NCBI GenBank assembly: GCA_016875735.1
Contig: VGOW01000005.1
Span: 39,600-103,599, forward strand
DNA: 64,000 bases
Direction: 5' to 3'
Source of the DNA: Chloroflexota bacterium
GTDB lineage: Bacteria > Chloroflexota > Anaerolineae > Anaerolineales > VGOW01
Shown here in pieces: positions 1 through 8,987 of this stretch; the first letter of the stretch is position 1; each line of letters begins with the position of its first letter. Made by a program: the position numbers and the translations under genes. The notes below the pieces were generated by a model. It saw only the letters and a program-made list of their open reading frames with translations, ran no database searches and was not told where the DNA came from.

Positions 1-1
1 C

Positions 2-226
2 GACACCTCGTACCGTTCTGGCGACGAGTTTCCCCGCATCTACAATTGGTATTCCAACGGGTTCAATCTCGGCACAGAAGCGCGCGACCAGGGCGGCTGT
101 GTTCTGCTGGCAAAGTCGTTCACCGACCTCTCGGTGATCGAGCGGCAGATGAGTGTGATGATCTGCGAGACGCCCAACGGGCGGATGATCTTTCTGATGC
201 GCTCTGTGTCGTTACGCTTTCGGTAG
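2..226 (+). CDS. C-terminal fragment of an unrecognised protein
   Basis: An open frame runs in from the window edge for 74 codons and ends in TAG. The translated piece has ordinary protein composition, with segments such as RIYNWYSNGFN and GRMIFLMRSVS. I do not recognise a family. It converges on the CBS-domain gene and the two coding ends overlap by 15 bases, as often happens between real convergent genes. The start and most of the protein lie outside the window. Confidence 0.5.
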   Translation, partial: DTSYRSGDEFPRIYNWYSNGFNLGTEARDQGGCVLLAKSFTDLSVIERQMSVMICETPNGRMIFLMRSVSLRFR

Positions 227-880
227 CCCCGTCTCCCGAATATCGATCACTTCCTGCTCTTCGATTTCTTTCAAGGCCAACAGCAGTTCGCCTTGAGTGC
301 AGTGCCGCACTTTGAGGATGATGTCCCACGCATCGGTGCGTTTGGGTGTTCGCACACTGCCCATGGCCATCACGCCCCAGCCCCGATCCGAAATGGCGCG
401 AATGAGTCGGCGATATTCGCCCAGCCGGTCGGGCACGCGCATCACCACCCGCCATCCGTGATCCTGCGCGCCCAGCAGTTCCTGCAATTGAATCAGCAGA
501 TCGGTTTCGGTGATGATGCCGACGACGATGCCCTCTTCGACGACGGGCAGGCCGCCAATCTTGTGTTCGATCATCACATCGGCGGCCTCTTCCAACGTGG
601 CTTCGGGGCCGATGGTGTGCAGGTCTTTGCCGGTGATCATCACTTTGCTCACGGTCATGTCGGAGAGGTGGCGGGCGATCTCCCACACATCCAAACTGGC
701 GAGCGTTTCGGGCGGCAGGGCAAGGCGCTGGCGTGTGACCAACCCGATGAGCCGTTTGCCGCTGCCCACCACTGGCACGTGGCGAATGTTGTTCTCCACC
801 ATCAACTTCTGCGCGTCGATCACTCGCATGGTGGCTTCGGTCATGATCGGATGGCGGGTCATATAGTCTTTGACAAACAT
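212..880 (-). CDS. CBS-domain pair protein with C-terminal ACT-like region (AcuB-like)
   Basis: The 222-residue protein begins MFVKDYMTRHPIMTEA, the usual opening of a CBS domain. It holds two CBS repeats (about residues 1-60 and 75-135), the second with GGLPVVEEGIVVGIITETDL. CBS pairs bind adenosine nucleotides and regulate partner proteins. Residues 140-222 resemble the ACT-like tail of AcuB-type proteins. It is cytoplasmic, with no signal or membrane segment. It follows the peptide transporter operon on the same strand, about 70 bases after the ATPase gene; a functional link to the transporter is not shown. Confidence 0.8.
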   Translation of the reverse strand: MFVKDYMTRHPIMTEATMRVIDAQKLMVENNIRHVPVVGSGKRLIGLVTRQRLALPPETLASLDVWEIARHLSDMTVSKVMITGKDLHTIGPEATLEEAADVMIEHKIGGLPVVEEGIVVGIITETDLLIQLQELLGAQDHGWRVVMRVPDRLGEYRRLIRAISDRGWGVMAMGSVRTPKRTDAWDIILKVRHCTQGELLLALKEIEEQEVIDIRETGLPKA

Positions 881-890
881 GGCGTCGAAT

Positions 891-955
891 GATGAATTAT
901 GAATTATGAAGGATGAATGGCCTGCACTTTCACCCTTCCGCCTTCATCCTTCACC
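891..955. repeat. Low-complexity palindromic spacer
   Basis: The spacer between the ATPase and CBS genes consists of repeated TGAATTATGAA and GGATGAA units followed by TTCATCCTTCACCC, so it can fold back on itself. It resembles the degenerate junk-like repeats at other gene junctions here, for example near 34861 and 55763. Confidence 0.45.
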
Positions 956-3071
956 CTTTGGCAGCGGGGATGTTGACCACCGGCTCGAGCGCGCGCAGCT
1001 GCGCCAATGGGATGTGGCAAAAGATTCGGTGGCCGCCGCCGTCGTCCTGCCACGGGGGGGACTCCGCCTCGCACACTTTGCCGCCATCGGGCAACAGCGA
1101 CCGGCGCGGGCAACGAGTGTGGAATCGGCAGCCGCTCGGCGGGTGCAGGGGGCTGGGCACCGAGCCTTCGAGGCGAATGTGTTTCTGCTCGGCGTCGGGA
1201 TCGGGAATGGGGACGGCGGCCAACAGCGATTCGGTGTATGGATGATACGGCGGGGCGTAGATCGCTTCGGCGGGGCCGATCTCCACCACTTGCCCCAAAT
1301 ACATCACGGCCACAAAATCGGAGATGAAGCGCACGACGCTGAGATCGTGCGAGATGAAAATCATCGTCGTGTTGTGTTCGCGCTGAATCTCCAACAGCAG
1401 ATTGAGCACGGCGGCCTGCACCGACACGTCGAGCGCCGACACCGGCTCATCGCACAGCACGAGGTCGGGGTGGCCGGCGAAGGCGCGGGCGATGCCCACG
1501 CGCTGTTTCTCGCCGCCGCTCAATTGGCGCGGGAAGCGATCGTAATAGTGCTCGTCGAGTTTCACCGATTGCAGAATGCGCACCGCCTCGTCGTGTATTT
1601 TGTCGGCGGGGACGATGCGGAAGCGGCGCAGGGGGCGCTCGAGCTGCTGGCCCACGGTGTAACTGGGGTTCATCGTCGCATCGGGATTCTGAAAGACCAT
1701 TTGCAGTTCGCGGATGAGCGACAGATCGCGCTGGTTGACTTTGCGGTTGATGTCGAAGCCCATGAACTGCGCTTTGCCGCCGCTCATCTCTTCGAGGCCG
1801 ATGATGGTTTTGATGAGCGTGCTTTTGCCGCAGCCGCTTTCGCCGACGACGCCGAGCGTTTTGCCTTTGGGCACGACGAAGTCCACTCCGTCCACGGCTT
1901 TGACAAACTCTTTCTTCCCCAACCCGATCATGCTGAGCGGCGACGAATCGGGATGGCGGTAATAGGTTTTCAATTCGGAGACGTTGAGGATGTCGTTGGA
2001 TGTTTCGCTGGCGGTTGACGGCTGAGAGCGGATCGCCGATTGCAGTTCCGGTGACGGCGCCCACACGGCGGGGTCGATCTCTTCGGAGAAGAGACAGCGC
2101 GTGAAATGAGTGTCGGCAAGGCTGCGGAGGCCGGGCCTCTCGCGGCGGCAGGCTTCGCGGGCGTAATCGCATCGCGGCTCGAACACGCACCCCGGCGGAA
2201 GATGATTCGGCGGCGGCACGCGCCCGCGGATCGGAAAGAGGGCGCTGGAGGATTTGCTGCGGCCCAGTTTGGGCAGGCAGCGGATGAGCCCCTGTGTGTA
2301 GGGGTGACGCGGGTTGGCGAAAATTTCGGCGACGGGCGCGAGCTCGATGACTTCGCCAGCATACATGACGGCGACGCGATTGGCGACGCGGGCGATGACG
2401 CCGAGGTTGTGGCTGATGAACAGGATGGCTGTGTCGAAGTCGCGGCGCAGGTCGGCGACGAGGTCGAGCGCGGCGGCTTCCACCGTCACGTCGAGGGCGG
2501 TGGTGGGTTCGTCCATCACCAGCAAAGCCGGGTCGTTGAGCAGGGCCATGGCGATCACCACGCGCTGTTGTTGCCCGCCGCTGATCTGGTGCGGGTAACG
2601 TTCCATCACTTTTTCGGGGTCGGGCATGTACACGCGCTTGAGCATGTCGATACAGCGCTTGCGCGCCTCGCCTTCGCTCACGCCGCGATGCACGGTGAGC
2701 ACTTCGGTCATCTGCTCGCCGATACGCAGGACGGGGTTGAGCGAGGTCATCGGGTCTTGATAGACCATGCTGATCTGATCGCCGCGCAGTCGGCGCAGCT
2801 CTTCTTCTGCCTTACCCACGAGCGATTGGCCCTGAAAGTAAATGTCGCCTTTGGCAATCTTGCCGTTGCGCCCGAGATAGTTGACCATGCCGTAGGCGAG
2901 GGTGCTTTTGCCGCAGCCGCTTTCGCCGACGACGCCGAGCGTTTCGCCGCGATAGATTTCAAACGACACGTCGCGCACAGCGTTGACATCGCCGCCACGA
3001 GTCTCGTAGGCGATGGACAGGTTTTCGACGCGGACAACGGGGGAGGAGGGCTTGGCAGTGAGTGGGGGCAT
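951..3071 (-). CDS. Fused double ATPase of a peptide/nickel ABC importer (GsiA/DppD-DppF type)
   Basis: The 706-residue protein carries two complete ABC ATPase units in one chain. Unit 1 has Walker [10 protein letters not shown] at residues 49-57 and signature SGGQQQR near 165. Unit 2 repeats GESGCGKST near residue 405 and SGGEKQR near 510. Each unit ends with the Cys-containing C-terminal segment ([16 protein letters not shown]) typical of oligopeptide/dipeptide ATPases. Such fusions replace separate DppD and DppF subunits and power the two permeases encoded upstream. It is the last transporter gene of the minus-strand operon. The family is certain; the transported substrate is not. Confidence 0.93.
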   Translation of the reverse strand: MPPLTAKPSSPVVRVENLSIAYETRGGDVNAVRDVSFEIYRGETLGVVGESGCGKSTLAYGMVNYLGRNGKIAKGDIYFQGQSLVGKAEEELRRLRGDQISMVYQDPMTSLNPVLRIGEQMTEVLTVHRGVSEGEARKRCIDMLKRVYMPDPEKVMERYPHQISGGQQQRVVIAMALLNDPALLVMDEPTTALDVTVEAAALDLVADLRRDFDTAILFISHNLGVIARVANRVAVMYAGEVIELAPVAEIFANPRHPYTQGLIRCLPKLGRSKSSSALFPIRGRVPPPNHLPPGCVFEPRCDYAREACRRERPGLRSLADTHFTRCLFSEEIDPAVWAPSPELQSAIRSQPSTASETSNDILNVSELKTYYRHPDSSPLSMIGLGKKEFVKAVDGVDFVVPKGKTLGVVGESGCGKSTLIKTIIGLEEMSGGKAQFMGFDINRKVNQRDLSLIRELQMVFQNPDATMNPSYTVGQQLERPLRRFRIVPADKIHDEAVRILQSVKLDEHYYDRFPRQLSGGEKQRVGIARAFAGHPDLVLCDEPVSALDVSVQAAVLNLLLEIQREHNTTMIFISHDLSVVRFISDFVAVMYLGQVVEIGPAEAIYAPPYHPYTESLLAAVPIPDPDAEQKHIRLEGSVPSPLHPPSGCRFHTRCPRRSLLPDGGKVCEAESPPWQDDGGGHRIFCHIPLAQLRALEPVVNIPAAKG

Positions 3072-3108
3072 GGGGGAGTGGGTGGTTAGGTGGTTGGGTG
3101 GCTAGGGG
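3072..3108. repeat. Degenerate GGTGGTTGGGTGG repeat
   Basis: A short G/T-rich run of GTGGTTAGG and TGGTTGGGTGG units lies directly before the fused ATPase gene. A near-identical run occurs at 38871-38905, so it looks like a dispersed repeat family. Confidence 0.45.
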
Positions 3109-3130
3109 GTTGGGGGTGCGGGCGAGCGAT

Positions 3131-3514
3131 TCATCCGATCAGCTTCTCCTTCTTGAACCGCTCATATCCCTTCTTCGTCAACTGCGCCAGTTCTTTGAAT
3201 AACGCCTCGTCCACTGCTCTGAAGTTGAAGCACGACTTGCCCTGCATCCGCTTCTTGAGTTCGGGTGAAATGTCATTGAGTAGATCGGGGAAAGCATACA
3301 CGGCCATGAGGTGATAGGAAGCGTAGGCTTTGCCGGTGCGCACGCCGCCAAACCACACCTCTTTGCCTTGGCTCATTTTGGTGGGCGGGCCGATGAGGAC
3401 GATGTTGCCGGCTTTGTCCTCGCTCAGTTTGAGATTGCCCTTGCCGTCGTACTTCTCCATGATGGCTCTCAGTTTCTCGTGCGTGGCGGCGAAGTTGGGG
3501 TTGGGTTTGTTCAT
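3131..3514 (-). CDS. DUF1801-family small protein
   Basis: This 127-residue protein starts at MNKPNPNFAATHEKL. The start is supported by an ATGA overlap with the stop of the upstream permease gene, which implies translational coupling. The C-terminal half (SYHLMAVYAFPDLL, KRMQGKSCFNF, DEALFKELAQL) matches the DUF1801 fold as I know it; the family has no settled biochemical role. No signal peptide or membrane segment is present. It sits between the second permease and the fused ATPase of a peptide importer, an unusual place for the family. Confidence 0.8.
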   Translation of the reverse strand: MNKPNPNFAATHEKLRAIMEKYDGKGNLKLSEDKAGNIVLIGPPTKMSQGKEVWFGGVRTGKAYASYHLMAVYAFPDLLNDISPELKKRMQGKSCFNFRAVDEALFKELAQLTKKGYERFKKEKLIG

Positions 3515-4512
3515 CGATACCTCTGCATCTCCTCCGACAATCCATCGGCCATTAAGTTGAGTCCGACGACGAGCATGGCCGTTGCCGCCGAGCCCCACAT
3601 CGCATCCCAAATGTGCCCGGCCTGAATGAATTTGCGCCCCACGCTCACAATGCTTCCCCAGTCGGGCGAGGGCGGGGGGAGGCCGAGCCCGAGGAAGCCG
3701 AGCGTGCCGATGGCGAACACGGCGTAGCCCACGCGGAGCATGGCGTCGATGATGATCGGGCCGCGCGCGTTGGGCAGGATTTCCACGAACATGATGTACC
3801 ACGGGCTTTCGCCGCGAGTCTCAGCGGCGGCCACGTAATCGCGGGTTTTGATGTCGAGGGTGAGTCCGCGCACGAGCCGGGCGATGCCCGGCGCTCCGGC
3901 AATGGTGATGGCCAGCACCACGTTCACCGCCGAGGGGCCGAGCGCGGCGATGATCACCAAGTACAACAATATCTGCGGGAAAGCGATCATCGAATCGAGC
4001 ACGCGGCTGATGATCTCATCCACCGTGCCGCCGTAATACCCGGCGATGAGTCCGAACGTGCCGCCGACGATGAGGGCGATGATCACGCCGATGGGCGCGA
4101 GGGTGAGAATGATGCGCGCGCCGTGAGCCAGCCGCGCCCAAAGGTCGCGCCCGAATCGGTCGGTACCCAGCCAGTGCTTGGCCGAGGGGCCTTTGAGGTT
4201 GTCGCCGCGAAACTGCTCGAAGGGCGAGTAGCGAGCCAGCCACGGATTGGCCTCGAAAACCTTATCGGCTCCTTCGGTTTCCGTGATGTCTTTGAATTGA
4301 AAGGCGTTGGAGACTTGTTTGGCGGTGTCGGCCCAACAGCCAGTGTTGATGATGCAGTCGTCGGCGAAGGTGGCGACGATCGCCCAGAATAGCACCAGCA
4401 CGAGTCCAACCATCGCCACTTTGGATTTGGTGAGGATGGCCAACCCGGCGGCAAGTCGCGTCCAGAGCGAAGGGCGGGGTGCGGGTCGAACGGCGGGAGT
4501 GGCAACAGCCAT
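3511..4512 (-). CDS. Peptide/nickel ABC importer permease, DppC type
   Basis: The 333-residue inner-membrane permease has an N-terminal helix (about residues 35-50), a soluble stretch, then GTDRFGRDLWARL, which typically precedes the five-helix core of DppC permeases. The EAA-like loop AAETRGESPWYIMFVEILPN contacts the ATPase. The region between helix 1 and the core (about residues 55-120) is longer than usual and has two cysteines (CIINTGC). It pairs with the DppB-type permease 12 bases upstream and is translationally coupled to the DUF1801 gene downstream. Confidence 0.93.
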   Translation of the reverse strand: MAVATPAVRPAPRPSLWTRLAAGLAILTKSKVAMVGLVLVLFWAIVATFADDCIINTGCWADTAKQVSNAFQFKDITETEGADKVFEANPWLARYSPFEQFRGDNLKGPSAKHWLGTDRFGRDLWARLAHGARIILTLAPIGVIIALIVGGTFGLIAGYYGGTVDEIISRVLDSMIAFPQILLYLVIIAALGPSAVNVVLAITIAGAPGIARLVRGLTLDIKTRDYVAAAETRGESPWYIMFVEILPNARGPIIIDAMLRVGYAVFAIGTLGFLGLGLPPPSPDWGSIVSVGRKFIQAGHIWDAMWGSAATAMLVVGLNLMADGLSEEMQRYR

Positions 4513-4524
4513 AACGAGTCCTCG

Positions 4525-5832
4525 CTATGCGTAACGAATGCGCGGGTTGATGAATGTGTAGATGAAGTCTGCCGCCATTTGGGTGCCGACGGCGATGAGC
4601 ACGAGCAGCATGGCCGCCGCCTCGACGGCGAACACGTCCTTGAAGAGGGCGGCCTCCATTACATAGCGCCCGAGTCCGGGGAAGCCGAAGATCGCTTCGA
4701 CGATCACAATGCCGCCGACGAGCCAATTCACGTGCAGGATGATCACGGTGATGGGGGCCATGAGCGCGTTGCGGAGCGCGTGCTTGAACACGATGCGGAA
4801 GCGCGGCAGGCCCTTGAGCACGGCGGTGCGGATGTAATTTGTGCGCATCACTTCCACCATGCTGGCGCGAGTGATGCGAAGCACGTAGCCGAGTTCGACC
4901 AGCGTGAGGGTCATCACCGGCAGAACGAGCATCTTCGGGTCCTCGAAGATGGCCGTGTCGGTGGTGGCGACGACCGCGCCGGGGAACCAGCCGAGCCAGG
5001 TGGAGAAGATGAGGATAAGAAACACGCCGCTGGTGAATTCGGGGGTGGCGGTGAAGATGAGACTGGAGATCGACAGCACTCGATCGATGAACTTGCCCTC
5101 ATTCAATCCGGCGATGAGTCCGAGCACAAGCGAGATGGGCATGACGATGACGAACGCCAGCCCGGCGAGAAAGGCCGTGTTCTTCACACGAACAATGAGT
5201 GTTTCGGCCACCGGGCGGCGACTCTGGAACGACACGCCGGGATCACCGCGCAAGAGTCCTTTCTGCAAGGGCAGGTAACTGCGCGGCGCTCCGGCGATGC
5301 TTGTCCATGTCGCCTTCGTCAGAGTCCATTCCATCAGATCATCACCTCTCACCCACATGGCCGCGCGCCCGCCCGGATCGATCCCCCAATACACCATGAG
5401 TCCGTCTTCGTTCGGCTTCCACACATCGCCGCCCATCACCTCTTCTTTGGTGGTTCCATCGGGCTGACGCACGAGGCGGTACATCGTCTCGCCGTCGGGC
5501 GTGCTGTTTTGGTAGCGCGCGCCGTCTTCGCCCACGATCCACCACGACAACCGCTGATTGTCGGGGTCGTACACCCGCTCGACTGGGCGCCCAATGAGTC
5601 GGGCCGCTTGCCAATCACTGCCAATCATCCAGCGGAGATACCGCTCGACTGGCGGCTGATCGAGTCCGTTTTGGGCATTGAACGAGGCCTCTTGCTCAGG
5701 GGTAATGGTGTTGCCGAGCGTGTTGATGGCGATGTTGCCCGGCGCGATCTCGGAGATGGCGAACACGATGATGGAGACGATGAAGAGAGTGATGATGAGG
5801 AAGATGATGCGGCGGACGAGGAACTTTGACAT
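4525..5832 (-). CDS. Peptide/nickel ABC importer permease, DppB type, with large extracytoplasmic insertion
   Basis: The 435-residue permease has a first helix at about residues 9-30, a long polar region, and a five-helix core beginning near residue 215 at RVKNTAFLAGLAFV. The EAA-like loop VLKGLPRFRIVFKHALRNAL is present. DppB family members are usually about 305-340 residues; the excess is a segment of roughly 110 residues after helix 1 (about residues 70-190) rich in Trp, Asp and Gly, predicted outside the membrane. It works with the DppC-type permease, the fused ATPase and the binding lipoprotein. Whether the insertion contacts the binding protein is unknown. Confidence 0.92.
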   Translation of the reverse strand: MSKFLVRRIIFLIITLFIVSIIVFAISEIAPGNIAINTLGNTITPEQEASFNAQNGLDQPPVERYLRWMIGSDWQAARLIGRPVERVYDPDNQRLSWWIVGEDGARYQNSTPDGETMYRLVRQPDGTTKEEVMGGDVWKPNEDGLMVYWGIDPGGRAAMWVRGDDLMEWTLTKATWTSIAGAPRSYLPLQKGLLRGDPGVSFQSRRPVAETLIVRVKNTAFLAGLAFVIVMPISLVLGLIAGLNEGKFIDRVLSISSLIFTATPEFTSGVFLILIFSTWLGWFPGAVVATTDTAIFEDPKMLVLPVMTLTLVELGYVLRITRASMVEVMRTNYIRTAVLKGLPRFRIVFKHALRNALMAPITVIILHVNWLVGGIVIVEAIFGFPGLGRYVMEAALFKDVFAVEAAAMLLVLIAVGTQMAADFIYTFINPRIRYA

Positions 5833-5852
5833 CGTGCGGCCTCCGAAAAAGA

Positions 5853-5925
5853 TTCACCGCAGAGGACGCGCAGGGCGGAAGGATGGCGAACCATCTTGCC
5901 GCGCCCCGGCGCGCTCTGCGGTGAA
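5853..5925. repeat. Hairpin repeat, family A (TTCACCGCAGAG arms)
   Basis: A perfect 12-base inverted repeat, TTCACCGCAGAG at 5853-5864 and its complement CTCTGCGGTGAA at 5914-5925, brackets a GC-rich core. It lies between the binding-protein and DppB genes. Related palindromes occur at 13826, 21825 and 23511. Confidence 0.75.
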
Positions 5926-5959
5926 TAGTGTAGGGCAAAAGCTCAAATTGCGCTATTGG

Positions 5960-7699
5960 TTATTTGAACGGATCCAGTGTCTCGTCGTACCACACCTCGC
6001 GCCAAAGGTAGTAGTCGGTGGGGTGCGAGCCGATGTTCTGAAAGGCCGGGTTGGCCACCCGCCAAATGTTCTGCCACCACGCGGTGCAGATCGAGCCGCG
6101 CTCCATCTGGATGCGCTCCACGTCCTTCATGATCTCTTTCCGCGCTTCGATGTCGAGGACGCCCTGCGCTTGTTTCAGCAAGGTGCTGAACTCTTCATCG
6201 ATCCAGCGACTCTCGTTCCACGGCACCGGTTTGCCTTCGGCGTCGCCAATGTACGCCAGCGGCAGAACCATCACCGCCAATGGCCGGTGAGTCCACGGGG
6301 TGACGCCGACCGCCGTTTCCGTCCACAGATCCCAATAAGCCGAGTTGGGCATAGTGTCGAGGGTGATGTTGAAGCCGCCGGCTTTGGCATCCTGCGCCAA
6401 TGTTTCAGCGTAGGCCACCACGTCCGTCCAGCCGGTGCCCACCGAAATCTTGAAGTCCACGCCGTCGGGGTACCCGGCTTCGGCCAGGAGGGCCTTCGCG
6501 CCTTCGGGGTCGTATTCGGGCACATCCATCGGGAAGTAGTCCGGGTGCACGGGGGAGACGTGCATGTCGTGAGCGAGCAAGCCTTCGCCGAAGTAGGCGG
6601 TGTCCAGAATCTTCTGGCGGTCTTGGCATTTCTTGAGGGCGGAGCGCACTCGGTTGTCCGTCCACGGGTCGAGGTCAACGCGCATGCGCATCACCCGCAC
6701 CTGCGAAGTGTTGGCCGGGTTCATCGTAAACTTCGTGTCACCGCGCAGAGCGAGGAATGAATCGACGGTGAGATCGTAGATCGTATCCACCTGACCGGCT
6801 TGGAGGGCGGCGACGGCGGCGGTCTGGTCGTTGCCGAGGTCGATGAACTCGATGCGGTCGAGGTACGGAAGCGGTTGGCCGTCGAGGCCATTCTGCCAGT
6901 AGCCTTCGCGGCGTTCCACGATCACGCGCTCGCCGACTTTGTATTCTTTCAACGAGTACGGGCCGGTACCGGGGTTCTTGCCGCTGGTGATGTCGCCGTC
7001 GAACGAGCGATGCATGATCTGCGCCGGGTAATGGAAGAGGCTTTCGGGCACGTCGAGCTTCGCCCCGTCGAGCGCCAGTTTGACGGTGAAATCATCCACC
7101 GCAGTGGCGTTCTCGATCTTGAGGAAGCCTTCCCACAAACCGAGGATGGACGAACCGGTATCGGGATTGAGCCATTCGGCGAAGTTGAACAGCACATCCT
7201 CGGCCACAAAGTCATCACCGTTGCTCCACTTGATTCCCTTGCGCAGATGGAGCAGCCACTCGGTGAGGTCATCGCTGGCTTCCCAGCTTTCGAGCAGGAG
7301 TGGGGTGGTGACGTTGTCGGGGCCGGTCTCGGTGAGGTATTCGTACACCATGCGGAACTCGTTGGAGTCGAATACCCACGAGAAGCGAGCCGGGTGATCG
7401 ACGGCGGGCACGGGGATGGCGACGCGGAGGACGCCGCCGCGCTTGATGCCGCCGGTGGGCGCGGCCGTGGGGGCAGGGGCCGAGGTGGCGGCGGGAGCGG
7501 AGGTGGCTGCCGGGGCCGAAGTGGCGGCGGGGGCTTGAGTGGTTTGGGTGCCGCAGGCGGCCAACACATAAGCCGATGAAGCGCTCACGCCGAGGAGGGT
7601 CGCCAATCGCAAGAACTCACGGCGGCTGATGCGGCCTTCGGCAAGCTGTTCCTGCGCTTTGAGCACGGCAGGGTGAATACGGATGGATTTGGAACTCAT
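5960..7699 (-). CDS. Family 5 extracellular solute-binding lipoprotein of the peptide importer
   Basis: The 579-residue protein has a twin-arginine signal ([13 protein letters not shown], residues 25-37) followed by a lipobox (LAAC), so it should be Tat-exported and lipid-anchored. An Ala/Thr/Pro linker (about residues 55-85) leads to a family 5 binding domain with typical stretches such as [16 protein letters not shown]. It captures peptides or similar solutes for the downstream permeases and is the first gene of the operon. A sigma70-like promoter lies about 150 bases upstream (7851-7879). Substrate cannot be told from sequence. Confidence 0.93.
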   Translation of the reverse strand: MSSKSIRIHPAVLKAQEQLAEGRISRREFLRLATLLGVSASSAYVLAACGTQTTQAPAATSAPAATSAPAATSAPAPTAAPTGGIKRGGVLRVAIPVPAVDHPARFSWVFDSNEFRMVYEYLTETGPDNVTTPLLLESWEASDDLTEWLLHLRKGIKWSNGDDFVAEDVLFNFAEWLNPDTGSSILGLWEGFLKIENATAVDDFTVKLALDGAKLDVPESLFHYPAQIMHRSFDGDITSGKNPGTGPYSLKEYKVGERVIVERREGYWQNGLDGQPLPYLDRIEFIDLGNDQTAAVAALQAGQVDTIYDLTVDSFLALRGDTKFTMNPANTSQVRVMRMRVDLDPWTDNRVRSALKKCQDRQKILDTAYFGEGLLAHDMHVSPVHPDYFPMDVPEYDPEGAKALLAEAGYPDGVDFKISVGTGWTDVVAYAETLAQDAKAGGFNITLDTMPNSAYWDLWTETAVGVTPWTHRPLAVMVLPLAYIGDAEGKPVPWNESRWIDEEFSTLLKQAQGVLDIEARKEIMKDVERIQMERGSICTAWWQNIWRVANPAFQNIGSHPTDYYLWREVWYDETLDPFK

Positions 7700-7850
7700 C
7701 GGTTTCTCTCCTTCTCCTTCTTGCTTGACTAAGCGATTTTATGAAATTGCGGACGTATCTCGCGTGCATTGTGGCGTGGACGAGGAATAGCATCACCTCC
7801 TTACAAGGATGGAAAGGGAATGGAAGTCAGGTGGACAGCAAACTATCGTA

Positions 7851-7879
7851 AATTTATACTCTTTGCCGACATGTGTCAA
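7851..7879 (-). promoter_or_regulatory. Sigma70-like promoter for the peptide importer operon
   Basis: On the minus strand TTGACA (7879-7874) is followed after 17 bases by TAAATT (7856-7851); an alternative TATAAA lies at a 15-base spacing. It points toward the binding-protein gene, leaving a leader of about 145 bases. GAAGGAGA just before the ATG is a likely ribosome-binding site. Confidence 0.6.
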
Positions 7880-8200
7880 GTATGAGGTTGCAGACACACC
7901 CTCTCCAGAGAGTCACTATGATCATATCGCAAAACTTGCATGCTTTGATGCCATTGTTTGGCAGAGAAAATCTTCTTCGCAATTCATCAGTATAGGGAGC
8001 ATCTTGTAACCCAATGCAACTTTCATTTCATCTCTGAGACGTTTCTGCACCAATCTGTGGGCAACCTCTTTATGGAATGTCACAGGTGAGTCGGTCTTTG
8101 CGCAAATCAAAACTTCGTCGGCACGCGGGCTGTGATATAAAATCGCCCCCATGCTGTGGGCTGATCTCTGCCTCTTTGGCTTCACCCTATGGGCTGAAGC
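7880..8200. other. AT-rich intergenic stretch without a convincing gene
   Basis: The 585-base gap between the importer operon and the LysM gene holds the promoter above and an AT-rich stretch (24 of 60 bases are G or C at 7921-7980). A minus-strand frame of 87 codons at 7922-8185 is open but matches nothing I recognise and has no clear ribosome-binding site. I treat this as intergenic or decayed DNA. Confidence 0.4.
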
Positions 8201-8225
8201 CGGTTGCCGCTTTGCCCATTCCTCG

Positions 8226-8253
8226 TTGCACGCCGGGCAAAAAGGGGTAAGAT
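8226..8253 (+). promoter_or_regulatory. Sigma70-like promoter for the LysM gene
   Basis: TTGCAC (8226-8231), a 16-base spacer and TAAGAT (8248-8253) precede the LysM protein gene by about 30 bases. The purine-rich GAAGGGAGAA lies between this promoter and the ATG. Confidence 0.5.
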
Positions 8254-8284
8254 AAGCGCGAGTCTGAAGAAGGGAGAATCTCCA

Positions 8285-8965
8285 ATGAAACGACTCGCCG
8301 CCTGTATCGTTGCGCTGACCATCATATTGGCTTTCCCTTTTCTAACCGCGTTGGCCGGGGACACCTGCGCCGTGAAGCACACCGTGCAAACGGGCGAAAA
8401 CCTCTATCGCATCGGGCTGAAGTATGGAGTGAGCTGGCCGGCCATTGCCGCCGCTAACAACATTTCCGATCCCAACCGAATCGCCGCGGGGCAAGTGCTG
8501 TGTATTCCGGTGGCGGCCACCGCGACAACCGCCGCAACACCGACGAAGACCTCCACCCCCTCCACGTCGGCGACGCCGACAACGACTCCGGCCACGGCCA
8601 CATCCACTAAGCCGCCAACCACTGCCGTGACGCCGACAGCCACCCCAACGCGAACCTCGACACCCATCCCGGCGTCATTCGTCATTCTCACCTTCACCAT
8701 TACTGGCGTGGTGCGCGATCAAGCAGTGACGATCAGCGCCATCAACTTTCCGCGCAACACGAAGTTCGATGTGCTCATGGGCGCGATGCACACCCAAGGA
8801 GTGAACGGCGTATTCGTCGCCGTCACCGACTCGGGCAGTGGCGCGTTCACTGCCACCTACAACATCCCGGCCTCACTCAAGGGCTCGTCGCAAATCTCGA
8901 TTCGGTTGCAGAGCAACGTGGGCTACTACAGTTACAACTGGTTTTACAACAATTCGACAAAATGA
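8285..8965 (+). CDS. Secreted LysM-domain protein with Thr/Pro linker
   Basis: The 226-residue protein has a signal peptide (MKRLAACIVALTIILAFPF) and one LysM repeat (about residues 30-77; HTVQTGENLYRIGLKYGVSW, NRIAAGQVLCIP) that should bind peptidoglycan or related glycans. A Thr/Pro-rich linker (about residues 80-130) leads to a beta-rich C-terminal domain (about 135-226) that I cannot name. The start is chosen for the signal peptide and the GAAGGGAGAA site upstream. It is monocistronic and converges with the aminotransferase gene. Confidence 0.85.
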   Translation: MKRLAACIVALTIILAFPFLTALAGDTCAVKHTVQTGENLYRIGLKYGVSWPAIAAANNISDPNRIAAGQVLCIPVAATATTAATPTKTSTPSTSATPTTTPATATSTKPPTTAVTPTATPTRTSTPIPASFVILTFTITGVVRDQAVTISAINFPRNTKFDVLMGAMHTQGVNGVFVAVTDSGSGAFTATYNIPASLKGSSQISIRLQSNVGYYSYNWFYNNSTK

Positions 8966-8987
8966 TACGAGCGCTCTGTGAGCTCGC

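Noticed and set aside
951..3071. Artificial fusion of two ATPase genes by a sequencing error
   Set aside because: The frame runs uninterrupted for 706 codons with a sensible linker, and natural double-ATPase proteins of this type (GsiA-like) are known.
7922..8185. An 87-codon minus-strand frame in the AT-rich gap
   Set aside because: No family is recognised, no ribosome-binding site is seen, and the stretch is atypical intergenic DNA. It is mentioned only in the gap entry.
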